A DNA stretch of 64,000 bases. Source: Haematobia irritans. Lineage: Eukaryota; Arthropoda; Insecta; Diptera; Muscidae. Made by a program: the position numbers and the translations under genes. The notes below the pieces were generated by a model. It saw only the letters and a program-made list of their open reading frames with translations, was not told the DNA's origin and made no database searches. Below are positions 35,316 through 45,534 of this stretch, piece after piece (position 1 is the first letter of the stretch; the number at the start of each line of letters is the position of its first letter). The stretch is from positions 195,313,918 through 195,377,917 of the forward strand of contig NC_134400.1 in NCBI RefSeq assembly GCF_050003625.1, in the 5' to 3' direction.

Positions 35316-35333
35316 CTCTCCTCGAGTGGACCA
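35316..35333 (-). promoter_or_regulatory. Candidate primer-binding site
   Basis: Immediately after the 5' LTR (element sense) the sequence reads TGGTCCACTCGAGGAGAG. Starting with TGG at zero distance from the LTR is what is expected for pairing with the CCA end of a tRNA primer. I could not match the rest to a particular fly tRNA from memory. Confidence 0.65.
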
Positions 35334-35872
35334 TGTTTAAAAATGATAGGTTAAGGGGGGAATTAGCGACGATGATAGTGGGCAGAGTACAGAGTGGACA
35401 CCAATTCCGAGTGTGGTTGTTGTGGACTGTATTATAGGTTTATGGGACAGCAGGTGGATGTTTCCCTTTACACTAGGAGAAATGGACGTCAATCAGTGGT
35501 CATAATTTCTCAGAGCATGAGAAATTATGACATCACATACACAGAAAACCAAGAGGTAAGAAAAAAAAGACACAAAGTCGAGGGTTACAAATGAGGATTT
35601 TGGTTTTATTAGGGAGTTAGAGAATGCTCACCGTTTGGGTTATCAAAAAGAATAGAATCATTGTATGTTGTTAATCTTAACAAGAAACCTACATACATAT
35701 ATGTTGTCTATGAGTGTTCATTCACAATAGTTTAAGTAATTGGTAATTTCGATAAGTTTAAACTTCATAGATACATTAACAATTCACCATAATTCATAAT
35801 AAATTCAGTTAATTCAAGATATTTAACGGAAATGTATATAAGTGTATATAAGTCTAAACGCAAGGTTAGACA
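35334..35872 (-). repeat. 5' LTR of the BEL/Pao element
   Basis: Same 539-bp sequence as the 3' LTR, with no difference seen. It would carry the element promoter. The right flank CAAAA (35873-35877) completes the target duplication. Confidence 0.95.
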
Positions 35873-35877
35873 CAAAA

Positions 35878-36728
35878 ATAAAACTGTAAATCAATCAAAT
35901 GTTTGGTTAAACACAGTTCAAGATTTTACGACGATAGGAAAGAAAGAGAGAGAGAAAAAGGAAGAGTATCCACTAAAGCAGTATTTGTAAAGAGAGTCAT
36001 ACCAAGAGATAGAGAATATATGCCTTGATTCATATGACAAATCATTGTTGATCTATCATCAAACGAGAACTATTAAAACAAAATGTATGCGCAAAAATGT
36101 AAATGAAATCCACATTGAGTCGCCACTTCATCTAAAAAAAATAAAAGGTATAGGCACAAACAACCAAACACTCACGTACATACTTTTATCATTGTATAGT
36201 TAATTGAATACCGATTATTAATTCTCTTTGTCATTGTGTTCAATGATATTGATCGTGTAGATAGCTTTACATAATTCTCTATTCCCCTTCATAGTCATGA
36301 ATACAAGTACATCATTGATTATAGGGTACATGACCAACACCTACAGGTAGAAAAATTCCGTTTATTGGCCTCTTCCCCATCATCCATTTATAGTGATGCC
36401 TAGGGTACACATAGCTATGAAAGTTGTTCCATTGATTGACCTTCGCTTTGATGTGTATTGTGGAAAAAGAGATTACAAATGGAAATAAATTAAAACATAC
36501 AAACACATAAACCCTGCAAGCAATTGGCTTTTTGTTTTATCGTCTTTCGCAAAAATGTCACTATTTCGAATCGCCTGGAAGTTTCCTGATAGTAATATCT
36601 CAAGCACAACAACAATAAATATAACTATCGCGTGGGGTGTTTCCGTTTCGAAACAATTTCGACTCTAAAATCTAAATATAAACTCCTTACGTCGACGTAG
36701 ATAATTTTTCAATAAAACCTCTTGGAGT
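35878..36728. other. Non-coding DNA right of the LTR element
   Basis: No gene seen. It holds a GAGA-rich tract at about 35940-35965. The 64-codon minus frame (36312-36506) has no domain. Confidence 0.5.
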
Positions 36729-36997
36729 GCCGAACACCAAAAAGTTTTTCAGCTGTGGATTATCCCACCTCAGTAATGCTGGTGAAATTTCTGAGGGTTT
36801 CAAAGCTTCTCTAAGTGGTTTCACTGCAATGTGGAACGCCGTTCGGACTCGGCTATAAAAAGGACGTCCCTTGTCATTGAGCTTAACATAGAATCGGGCA
36901 GCACTCAGTGATAAGAGAGAAGTTCATCAATGTGGTATCACAATGGACTGAATAGTCTAAGTGGGCCTGATACATCGGGCTGCCACCTAACCTAACC
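36729..36997 (+). mobile_element. SINE, 5'-truncated copy
   Basis: Begins inside the SINE body at CCGAACACCAAAAAG and runs to the 3' end GCTGCCACCTAACCTAACC. The tRNA-like head with A and B boxes is missing, so this copy cannot be transcribed from its own promoter. 5' truncation is typical of target-primed insertion. Confidence 0.88.
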
Positions 36998-37189
36998 AAC
37001 ACTTTCAATAGAAAATGTTTGCAGGGAAAGGCCATACAAGGTAACGGTGTGTTCTATTGGCGGAAGTGACTGTGTGTGAATAGGGCGCTGATATTGAATT
37101 TATTCTCTGAAGTTGCATAATAATTAGTGATGTGTTTTTTTTTTTGAAAAAGTAAGCAAAACCAAGAAATATGTCTAATTATTTCTGTC

Positions 37190-37829
37190 GACAGGTTTGC
37201 CAAATTTTTATTTCTATCGATAGTTTTGTCAAATTTTTATTTCTATCGAAAACTTTGTAAAAATTTTATTTTATTAGAAATTTTTGTCAAAATTTAATTT
37301 CTATAGAAAAGTTTGTCAAAATTTTATATCTATCGAAAATTTTGTTAAAATTTTATTGTGTCAAAAGTTTATTTCTATAAAAAAAAAATTATCAAAACTT
37401 TATTAATATAGAAAAATGTTTATTTTAAAAATTTGTCAAAATTTTGTTTCTATAGAAAATTTGGTCAAAATTTTATTTCTATAGAAAATTTTGTCAAAAT
37501 TTTATTTCTATAGAGAATATTGTTAAAATTGTATCTCTATAGAAAATGTGGTCAAAATTTTATTTCTATAGAAAATTTTGCCAATATTTCATGCCTATAG
37601 AAAATTTTTAACAAAATTTTATTTCTATAGAAAATTTTTAACAAAATTTTATTCCGATAGAAAATTTAATTTTTATAGAGAATTTTGTCGAATTTTTATT
37701 TCTATAGAAAATGTTGTCAAAATTTTATCTCTATAGAAAATTTTGTCAAAATTTTATTTCTAAAGAAAATTTTTTCCAAATTTTATTTATATAGAAAATT
37801 TTGTCAACATTTTTTTATTTCTATAGAGA
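37190..37829 (+). repeat. 29-bp tandem array, plus orientation (array 7)
   Basis: Degenerate plus-orientation monomers with TCTATCGA variants at the left and better monomers to the right. Interrupted at 37830 by a 561-bp TIR element and resumed as array 8. Confidence 0.92.
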
Positions 37830-38390
37830 CCCAGCAAAAAAAGCGTCGCCAAAAAAGTAATGAAAATGTTCTTTTTGGATCCGGAAGTGGTGCAAAATTG
37901 ACGCAAAAGCGATGAATTTAACATGGGCTTGTCATAGGACGGAAGTCCTCCATTTCAACAGCCGGTGCACTGACTTTGCATCACTTCTTTAGGTGTGATC
38001 TGAATTCAATGTTTTGGATGTAAATTAAAAATTCTGTAATATTTTGTCAAATAAATAATTTTTATAGTTTGTTATAATTTTAATGGATTCTAACGATTGT
38101 TTGAAACGTTTGGCCTCAAATATTTTCAAAAATTCACAATTTTTTCCGATTGGATTTAGCATTTTTTTCGACAAAATTTAAATAATTTGTACCATTTTAT
38201 GAATTCTTAACCAATTTTAAACAAAAAAATTAAAATTACCCATTAAAAATATGAAAAAAAGCATGTTATAAAAAATCGAATGAAAATAACTTCCTGTGTA
38301 GTTAAAATAAAGTACATCATTGGGAGTACATCTTCTGGAAGTGCTTTTAAAGTTGTGCCTTTTCAAGAACTTCCAAATTATTTTGCTGGG
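37830..38390. mobile_element. MITE with CCCAGCAAAA ends inserted in the array
   Basis: Left end CCCAGCAAAAAAAGCG, right end TTATTTTGCTGGG. Outside it, the array reads CTATAGAGA on the left and GAATATTGTTAAAA on the right. The same monomer variant uninterrupted (CTATAGAGAATATTGTT) is at 37511, so the empty site can be deduced, with at most a GA duplication. It contains AAGTGGTGCAAAATTGACGC and related mirrored segments but no protein domain. Confidence 0.8.
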
Positions 38391-40357
38391 GAATATTGTT
38401 AAAATTTTATTTCTATAGAAAATGTGGTCAAAATATATCTAAATTTTATTTCTATCGACAGTTTTGCCAAATGCTTATTTCCATCGATACTTTTGTCAAA
38501 TTTTTATATCTATCGAAAACTTTGTAAAAATTTTATTTTATTAGAAATTTTTGTCCAAATTTAATTTCTATAGAAAATTTTGTCAAAATGTTATCTCTAT
38601 CGAAAATTTTTTCAACATTTTATATCTATCGAAAATTTTGTTAAAATTTTATTGTGTCAAAATTTTTTTTCTATAAAAAAATTGTCAACATTTTATTAAT
38701 ATAGAAAATTTTGTCAAAATTTTATTTCTTTAGAAAATTTTGTCAACATTTTATTTTTTTTTTTTTTTGAAAAAATATTCAATTTCTTGTGGAAAAATTT
38801 GTCAAAATTTTGTTTCTATAGAAAATTTGGTCAAAATTTTATTTCTATAGAAAATTTTTTCAAAATTTTATTTCTATGGAGAATATTGTTAAAATTTTAT
38901 TTCTATAGAAAATGTGTTCAATATTTCATTTCTATAGAGAAGTTTAAAAAAAAATTATTCCGAAAATTGTGTTTCTATAGAATATTTGGTCATAATTTTA
39001 TTTCTAAGAAAATTTTGTCACAATTTTATTTCTATAGAAAATTTTGTCAAAATTTTATTTCTATAGAAAATTTTGCCAATATTTCATGTCTATAGAAAAG
39101 TTTTAACAAAATTTTATTTCTATAGAAAATTTTTAACAAAATTTAATTCCCATAGACAATTTTGTTTCTATAGAGAATTTTATTTCTATAGAAAATGATG
39201 TCACAATTTTATCTCTATAGAAAATTTTGTCAAAATTTTATTTCTAAAGAAAATTTTGTCAAAATTTTATTTCTAAAGAAAATTTTGTCAAAATTTTATT
39301 TCTAAAGAAAAGTTTTTCAAAATTTTATTTCTACAGAAAATTTTCTAAAAATGTTATTTCTATAGAAAATTTTGCCAATATTTCATGTCCATAGAAAAGT
39401 TTTAAGAAAATTATATTTCTATAGAAACAAAATTTTATTCCGATAGAGAATTTTATTAGAATATAGAATTTTATTATAGAAAATTTTGTCAAAATTTTAT
39501 TTCTATAGAAAATGTGGTCCAAATTATATCTAAATTTTATTTCTATCGACAGTTTTGCCAAATGTTTATTTCCATCGATAGTTTTGTCAAGTTTTTATTT
39601 CTATCGAAAAATTTTGTTTTATTAGAAATTTTTGTCAAAATTTAATTTCTATAGAAAATTTGGTCAACATTTTATATCTATCGAAAATTTTGTTAAAATT
39701 TTATTTCTATAGAAATTTTTTGTCAAAATTTTATTTCTATAGAAAATTTTTGTCAAAATTTTATTTCTGTAGAAAATTTTTTCAAAATTTTATTTCTATA
39801 GAAAATTTTGCCAATATTTCATGTCTATAGAAAAGTTTTAACAAAATTTTATTTTTATAGAAAACTTTTAACAAAATTTTATTCCGATAGAGAATTTTAT
39901 TTCTATAGAGAATTTTGTCAAATTTTAATTCCTATAGAAAATGTTGTCAAAATTTATCTCTAAAGAAAATTTTTTCAAAATTTTATTTCTAAAGATTTTT
40001 TTTTTTCAAAATTTTATTTCTATAGAAAATTTTGTCAAAATTTTATTTCTATAGAGAAATGTATCAAAATTGTATTTCTACAAAAAAAAAATTGCCAAAA
40101 ATTTTATTAATATAGAAAATTTCGTCAATATTTTATTTCTATAAAAAATTTTGTCAACATTTTATTTTTTTAGAAAAATTTTTCAATTTTTTTTGTGGAA
40201 AAATTTGTCAAAATTTTGTTTCTATAGGAAATTTGGTCAAAATTTTAATTCTATAGAAAATTTTGTGAAAATTTTATTTCTATAGGAAATTTTGTAAAAA
40301 TTTTATTTCTATAAAAAATGTGGTCAATTTTGTCAAAATTTTATTTCTATAGAAAAA
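38391..40357 (+). repeat. 29-bp tandem array, plus orientation (array 8)
   Basis: Continuation of array 7 after the MITE. Blocks with TTTCTATCGACAGTTTTGCC recur near 38451 and 39540, and TGCCAATATTTCATG variants recur near 39073, 39373 and 39809, so groups of monomers were duplicated together. Several monomers are stretched by poly-T (38753-38768). Confidence 0.92.
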
Positions 40358-40648
40358 TAAAAAGGCTTATTTTAACTTTATTCTATTTTTATTAGAAATG
40401 AACTAAAAAGAGAAAAAAATTATAAACCAATGAAGCATACATTTGAATATTTCAAAATTTTATAAAATTTTGCAAAAGTTTCTTTAGCGCCATACGAAGT
40501 TCAAGATGCAAGACATTTTTGCAAATATTTTTAAAATTCTGAAATATTTGCTAGGAAATTTGAAATTATGCTTCATGTGTTTATACATGTTTTTTCTTTT
40601 TAGTTTATTTCTAATAAAAATAGAATAAAGTTAAAATAAACCGTTTTT
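40358..40648. mobile_element. MITE with about 55-bp inverted ends at the array edge
   Basis: TTATTTTAACTTTATTCTAT with TTTTATTAGAAATGAAC on the left is mirrored by GTTTATTTCTAATAAAA with ATAGAATAAAGTTAAAATAA on the right. The core between (40440-40590) contains GAAGTTCAAGATGCAAGAC, shared in diverged form with 12820-12840. Right flank TTGTGAGTATAC. Non-coding. Confidence 0.82.
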
Positions 40649-41970
40649 TGTGAGTATACAAGGGGGAAATTTTACACTTAAAATAATAGTTTGTATGTCA
40701 TCAATGGCGTAGTATGTTATACCTACTAATCGACCGGTTTGAATTTTCAATCATGTTTACTTGTATTTCATCATTATCTATACTTATGAGTCAATGAAGA
40801 GTATTTTGAAACACCAATTCTAAAACTCATAACTTTGATTTTGAAATCTAAAAAAATATAGGAATAAACAATTTCATCGCTTTATTGTTCTATTGTTCAC
40901 AAGAAAATGTTGCAACATTATTTAACAAACAAACAATCAAACAAAATAATAAAACGTTTCACAATCGTAATAACGGTGAATTGCATAAACATCATTAAGA
41001 CATCTCTTGATGATAGCCTCATTAAACTTCTCTCCTTGCCACTGCCACAGAGAAGCTCTCTTTGAATAGCATTGTCATCGTCAATAGTTATCGATAAAAT
41101 TAATAAATAAATCTAAAAGCAATTAAAAACATGAAAAAAAACTAATAATGTTGGTGGTATTAGCAAAATACTATATAAATAATAAAATTGAGATTTCCTT
41201 TATTCCACAAAACAAAAAAAAATGGAATTGTTTAGAATTTATTTGTTTTATTGGGGAGTGCCTAGATGTGAGACCTATGCAATGTTTTTGTTGTTATTGG
41301 CCTTAGATTGAGATTCATGCGTGTGAGTACAAGTAGTAGAGTAAACACTAGCATGGTGTTGTTGTAAATTTTATATTACGTATTTTTTGTGAGATTGAGA
41401 GAGCAAGATGTATTATAGGTGTTTTTTTTTGGTAATGTATATAGATGTTGTTGTTGTTTTTGTATTTAATGCTAAATGGCTTTGTTTGCTTGGTTTATGT
41501 TTTCATTTGTTGTTGTTGGTAGTTTTTATTTGTTTTTATGCTAAAAGTGTGTGTGCGTCAGTCTCTTTTTGCAAATAAAACCACCAAACAAAGCCTTGAA
41601 CCCGCTGCTTATAGTTTGTTGGCCGTTTTACTACAAATACCGTTGCTTATTTTTTGTTTCGTATTTTTCATTCGATGTACATTATTCATTCGCTCTGATT
41701 CTGCTTTGCTTTTTTCTTATTTCTCCACATTATTATGAGTTTTTGTTTTTTTTGTTAGTTGTTGGTATTATTATTATTTGGTTAATGTCAGAACTTTTTG
41801 TTAGCGGTTTTTTTTTGTGTTAAGGTTTCATCACTTTAACGAATAAAAAAATAATGATGCAAAAAAATAGAATAGCTTAAAGTTTTTTGTAGGGCATATA
41901 CAACTTATAAATCCTTCACTGTTCTATAATCCTATTTGAATACTCTCACTGAACGTACCAATTACCAAGA
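40649..41970. other. Non-coding DNA, TTG-rich
   Basis: A run of TTGTTGTTG and poly-T tracts between 41250 and 41820 gives two overlapping hydrophobic frames (41538-41738, 41551-41823) of low complexity that I do not accept as genes. No RNA gene seen. Confidence 0.5.
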
Positions 41971-42239
41971 TCAGGGTTGTCAGTTTGGCCCGTTGACACA
42001 ATTTTCTACAGAAAAAAAAAAATTTTTTTGACAAAATTTTCAACAGAAATAAAATTTGGTAAAATTTTCAACAGAAATAAAATTTTGATAAAAGTTTCTA
42101 TAGAAATAAAACTTTCTATCGAAGTAAAATTTTGGATAAATTTTAACTTTTAAATGATATTAATTTAATTTGGAAAAATGGTCCGCTGGTACGAATTTTG
42201 TTTGTTGGTCAAAAATAAAAATTCATTGTGGCAACGCTG
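41971..42239. mobile_element. Small hAT-like MITE carrying a 29-bp array core
   Basis: Starts CAGGGTTGTCAGTTTGG and ends ATTGTGGCAACGCTG, inverted CAG-GTTG ends. Between them (about 42000-42140) are four or five minus-orientation 29-bp monomers. Flanking octamers ACCAAGAT and TACAAAAT match at only five of eight positions, so the target duplication is uncertain. It shows directly that 29-bp monomers occur inside a TIR-bounded element. Confidence 0.65.
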
Positions 42240-42345
42240 TACAAAATTAAAGTTCGTCTCCATACAAACCATACAAACAAACAAATTAGAGATTTAAAGT
42301 TAAATTTCGAAATAAATTCATAGTAAGGACACAAAAAAAAAAAAA

Positions 42346-44390
42346 ACAAGTATATACGGCCGTAAGTTCGGCCAGGCCGAATCTTATGTACCCTCCACCA
42401 TGGATTGCGTAGAAACTTCTACGAAAGATTGTCATCCACAATCGAAATACTTGGGATGTGGTATCTTAAAACTTCTTAACATCGTTTTCTAAATTGTGAG
42501 TTAGTCAATACGTGGTATATATTAGACAAAAAAGTTATGTATAGTTAAGTCTACAAATAATTACGAATCGATATGGACTTTATGCACGGTACGTAGAGAG
42601 CCAGAATTGAAATATGGGGGTCGCTTATATGGGGGCTATATACAATTATGAATTTGATATGGACCAATTTTTGCGTGATTGGAAATCGCTTTAACTGAGA
42701 GATATATAACTATAGACCGATATGGACCTAGTTAGGCATGGTTGTTAACGACCATATACTAGCACAATGTACCAAATTTCAATTCACTCGGATGAAATTT
42801 GCTCCTCCAAGAGGCTCCAAAACTAAATCTCGGGATCGGTTTATATAGGGCTATATATGATTATGGACTGATATGGACCACTTTTGGCATGGTTGTTAAA
42901 TATCATATACGATCAGCACGTACCAAATTTCAAGCAGATCGGATGAATTTTGCTTCTCCAAAACGCACCGGATGTAAAATCTGGGGTTCGGTTTATATGG
43001 GAGCTATATATAATTATGGGCTGATAGGAACCAATTCCTGCATGGTTGTTGGATACCATATACTAACATCACGTACCAAATTTCAACCGAATGGGAAGAA
43101 TTTTTCTCTTGGAAGTTTGAGGCCATATACTAACACCACGTACCAAATTTCAACTGAATCAGATGAATATTGGTCTTTCAAGAGGCTCCGGAGGTCAAAT
43201 CTGGTGATCGGTTTATATGTTAGAGACCATATACTAACACCATGTACCAAATTTCAGCCGGATCAGATGAAATTTGCTACTCTTCGAGGCCACGCAAGCC
43301 AAATCGGGGGATCGGTTTATATGGGGGCTATATATAATTATGGACCGATGTGGACCAATTTTTGCATGGTTGTTAGAGACCATATACTAACACCATGTAC
43401 AAAATTTCAGCCGGATCGGATGAAATTTGCTTCTCGTAGAGGCCTTGCAAGCCAAATCGGGGGATCGGTTTATATGGGGGCTATATATAATTATACACCG
43501 ATGTGGACCAATTTTTGCATGGTTGTTAGAGACCATATACTAACACCATGTACAAAATTTCAGCCGGATCGGATGAAATTTGCTTCTCGTAGAGGCCTTG
43601 CAAGCCAAATCGGGGGATCGGATGAAATTTGCTTCTCTTCGAGGCCTCGCAAGCCAAATCGGGGGATCGGTTTATATGGGGGCTATATATAATTATGGAC
43701 CGATGTGGACCAATTTTTGCATGGTTGTTAGAGACCATATACTAACACCATGTACCAAATTTCAGCAGGATCGGATGAAATTTGCATCGGGGGATCGGTT
43801 TATATGGGGGCTATATATAATTATGGACCGATGTGGACCAATTTTTGCATGGTTGTTAGAGACCATATACTAACACCATGTGCAAAATTTCAGCCGGATG
43901 GGATGAAATTTGTTTCTCGTAGAGGCCTTGCAAGCCAAATCGGGGGATCGGTTTATATGGGGGCTATATATAATTATGGACGGATGTGGACCAATTTTTG
44001 CATGGTTGTTAGAGACCATATACTAACACCATGTACCAAATTTCAGCCGGATCGGATGAAATTTGCTTCTCTGAGAGGCCTCGAAAGCCAAATTTGGGGG
44101 TCCGTTTATATGGGGGCTATACGTAAAAGTGGACCGATATGGCCCATTTGCAATACCATCCGACATACAGCAATAACAACTACTTGTGCCAAGTTTCAAG
44201 TCGATAGCTTGTTTCGTTCGGAAGTTAGCGTGATTTCAACAGACGGACGGACGGACATGTTCAGATCGACTCAGAATTTCACCACGATCTAGAATATATA
44301 TACTTTATGGGGTCTTAGAGCAATATTTCGATGTGTTACAAACGGAATGACAAAGTTAATATACCCCCCATCCTATGGCGGAGGGTATAA
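42346..44390 (+). repeat. Family 2 element, complete copy
   Basis: Begins ACAAGTATATACGGCCG with TGTACCCTCCACCATGG and ends CCTATGGCGGAGGGTATAA, inverted CCCTCC/GGAGGG termini. The interior is a run of 153-bp subrepeats (GGTTTATATGGGGGC at 43314 and 43467). Because 153 is 51 codons, a plus-strand frame stays open for 297 codons (42799-43692) and repeats a motif around VYMGAIYNYGPMWTNF and TPCTKFQPDRMKFAS. Some subrepeats are partly deleted (43600-43640, 43780-43800). GACGGACGGACGGACATG precedes the 3' terminus. No known protein domain. Confidence 0.82.
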
Positions 44391-45273
44391 CAAATGTCCC
44401 TGCCCAAGGTATCCATGTTTTTATCTTATAAATGCACAAAAATTAAAAAATAAACGAAAAAATGAAAAATATCTACCATTATATAACAAATTTTTGGAAC
44501 CTAATAAGTAAGTAAGTAAAGTCTAAAGTCGGGCGGGGCCGACTATATTATACCCTTCACTATTTTGTAGACCAAAATTAGTGTTACCATCTCAACTCCT
44601 TCATGAAGGTTTATATTCCCATATATAAATATTTATATCTTAACCGGTTTGGAGACAATTATTTGTACTTCTACAAAATCTCTAGAACTAAAATTTAAAT
44701 CGGCTTATGCCTTGGGATGAAGCACAATGTTACTACAAAAATATGGGAAATATTTAAATCTGAACCAATTTTGAGGCAACTTCCCAAAAGCGTATTTATT
44801 GCAGCACGGAGCCACCGTGGTGCAATGGTTAGCATGCCCGCCCTGATGGGTTCGATTCCTGCTTCGACCGAACACCAAAAAGTTTTTCAGCGGTGGATTA
44901 TCCCAACTCAGTAATGCTGATGACATTTCTGAGGGTTTCAAAGCTTCTCTACACGCAAAAAAATAATTCTTTCCTCCCAAACGAAATTTTAGACAAACAA
45001 AGTTCGTTTCTCATTTGCTTTTCGCTGTAAGGAAGTGTATTTGGGAGAAAAGTATATACTTTTTGTGATAAACGTTTATTCTTTTCCAGGATGTAAAAGC
45101 AATTTCATAAGGACAAACTCAAAAAAAACATCGTTTTCTTGCTAATTGCATTTTCCCTCATATCTTTCTCACATCCATGATGTTTTTTAGTTCTTAACAC
45201 CTTTTCCTGTAATACCAACAATGTAGAAGAAATTATACGATTTTATAAATTTTTAAAATTTTTTTTTACCTTT

Positions 45274-45350
45274 CGCCTGGACGGAGAATCGAACCGCGGA
45301 CCATTCATTTTGTAAGCCAACACACTAACCACTGAGCTATGTACCTGTTA
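45274..45350 (-). other. tRNA-like module (pseudo-tRNA or SINE head)
   Basis: On the minus strand TAGCTCAGTGGTTAGTGTG resembles a D arm with A box, CTTACAA could be an anticodon loop (UAC), and GGTTCGATTCTCC is a B box/T arm. The anticodon stem pairs poorly, so a functional tRNA is unlikely. Confidence 0.6.
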
Positions 45351-45460
45351 TGGTCATCAATAGATAAATATCCATATAAGTTATATTTATATAGCATAGC
45401 TTGCGGCGCCCACGAACCGAATAAACAAAGTTTATTTAACAGAAACAAACATTTAGTTTG

Positions 45461-45534
45461 GCACCGTGGTGCAGTGGTTGCTACGTCTGACTTGCATGCC
45501 AAGGGTCGTGGGTTCGATCCCTGCTTCGACCAAA
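45461..45534 (+). other. Second tRNA-like module, related to the SINE head
   Basis: GCACCGTGGTGCAGTGGTTG and GGTCGTGGGTTCGATCCC followed by TGCTTCGACC parallel the SINE head (A and B boxes), then a run of 17 or more T. The T run after the tRNA-like unit could terminate pol III transcription. Confidence 0.65.

Larger units (their letters stand above)
31745..35333 (-). other. Long untranslated leader of the BEL/Pao element
   Basis: About 3.6 kb separate the 5' LTR from the gag ATG, with no convincing ORF (a 99-codon minus frame at 34031-34330 is low-complexity). It holds a set of four hairpin repeats at 33217-33519 and a run of short TTTATGTAGTTTTAGC-type repeats at 34810-35060. Such a leader may hold packaging signals, translation control or a splice donor for the 3' ORF. 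It could also contain captured DNA. Confidence 0.8.
25352..35872 (-). mobile_element. Complete BEL/Pao LTR retrotransposon, 10.5 kb
   Basis: Two 539-bp direct repeats (25352-25890 and 35334-35872) bound the element. Every anchor I compared lies exactly 9982 bp apart and I see no base difference. The repeats start TG and end CA, and CAAAA flanks both sides (25347-25351, 35873-35877), the 5-bp duplication expected for BEL/Pao. The element is read on the minus strand: 5' LTR on the right, primer-site candidate, 3.6-kb leader, one intact Gag-Pol frame, a zinc-knuckle ORF, 3' LTR on the left. Identical LTRs and an unbroken pol imply a recent insertion that may still be mobile. 10.5 kb is long for this superfamily (commonly about 6-9 kb), mostly because of the leader. 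Confidence 0.96.

Noticed and set aside
41538..41823. Overlapping hydrophobic frames as membrane proteins
   Set aside because: Composition comes from TTG/TTT simple repeats, and there is no start context or conservation signal.
42799..43692. 297-codon frame as a real gene
   Set aside because: It is internal to a family 2 repeat, has no known domain, and is carried by a subrepeat length divisible by three. Listed as a repeat and kept as a question in the findings.
45274..45534. Functional tRNA genes
   Set aside because: A and B boxes are visible but the anticodon stems do not pair properly, and both lie inside a TIR element. SINE-head or pseudo-tRNA status is more likely.
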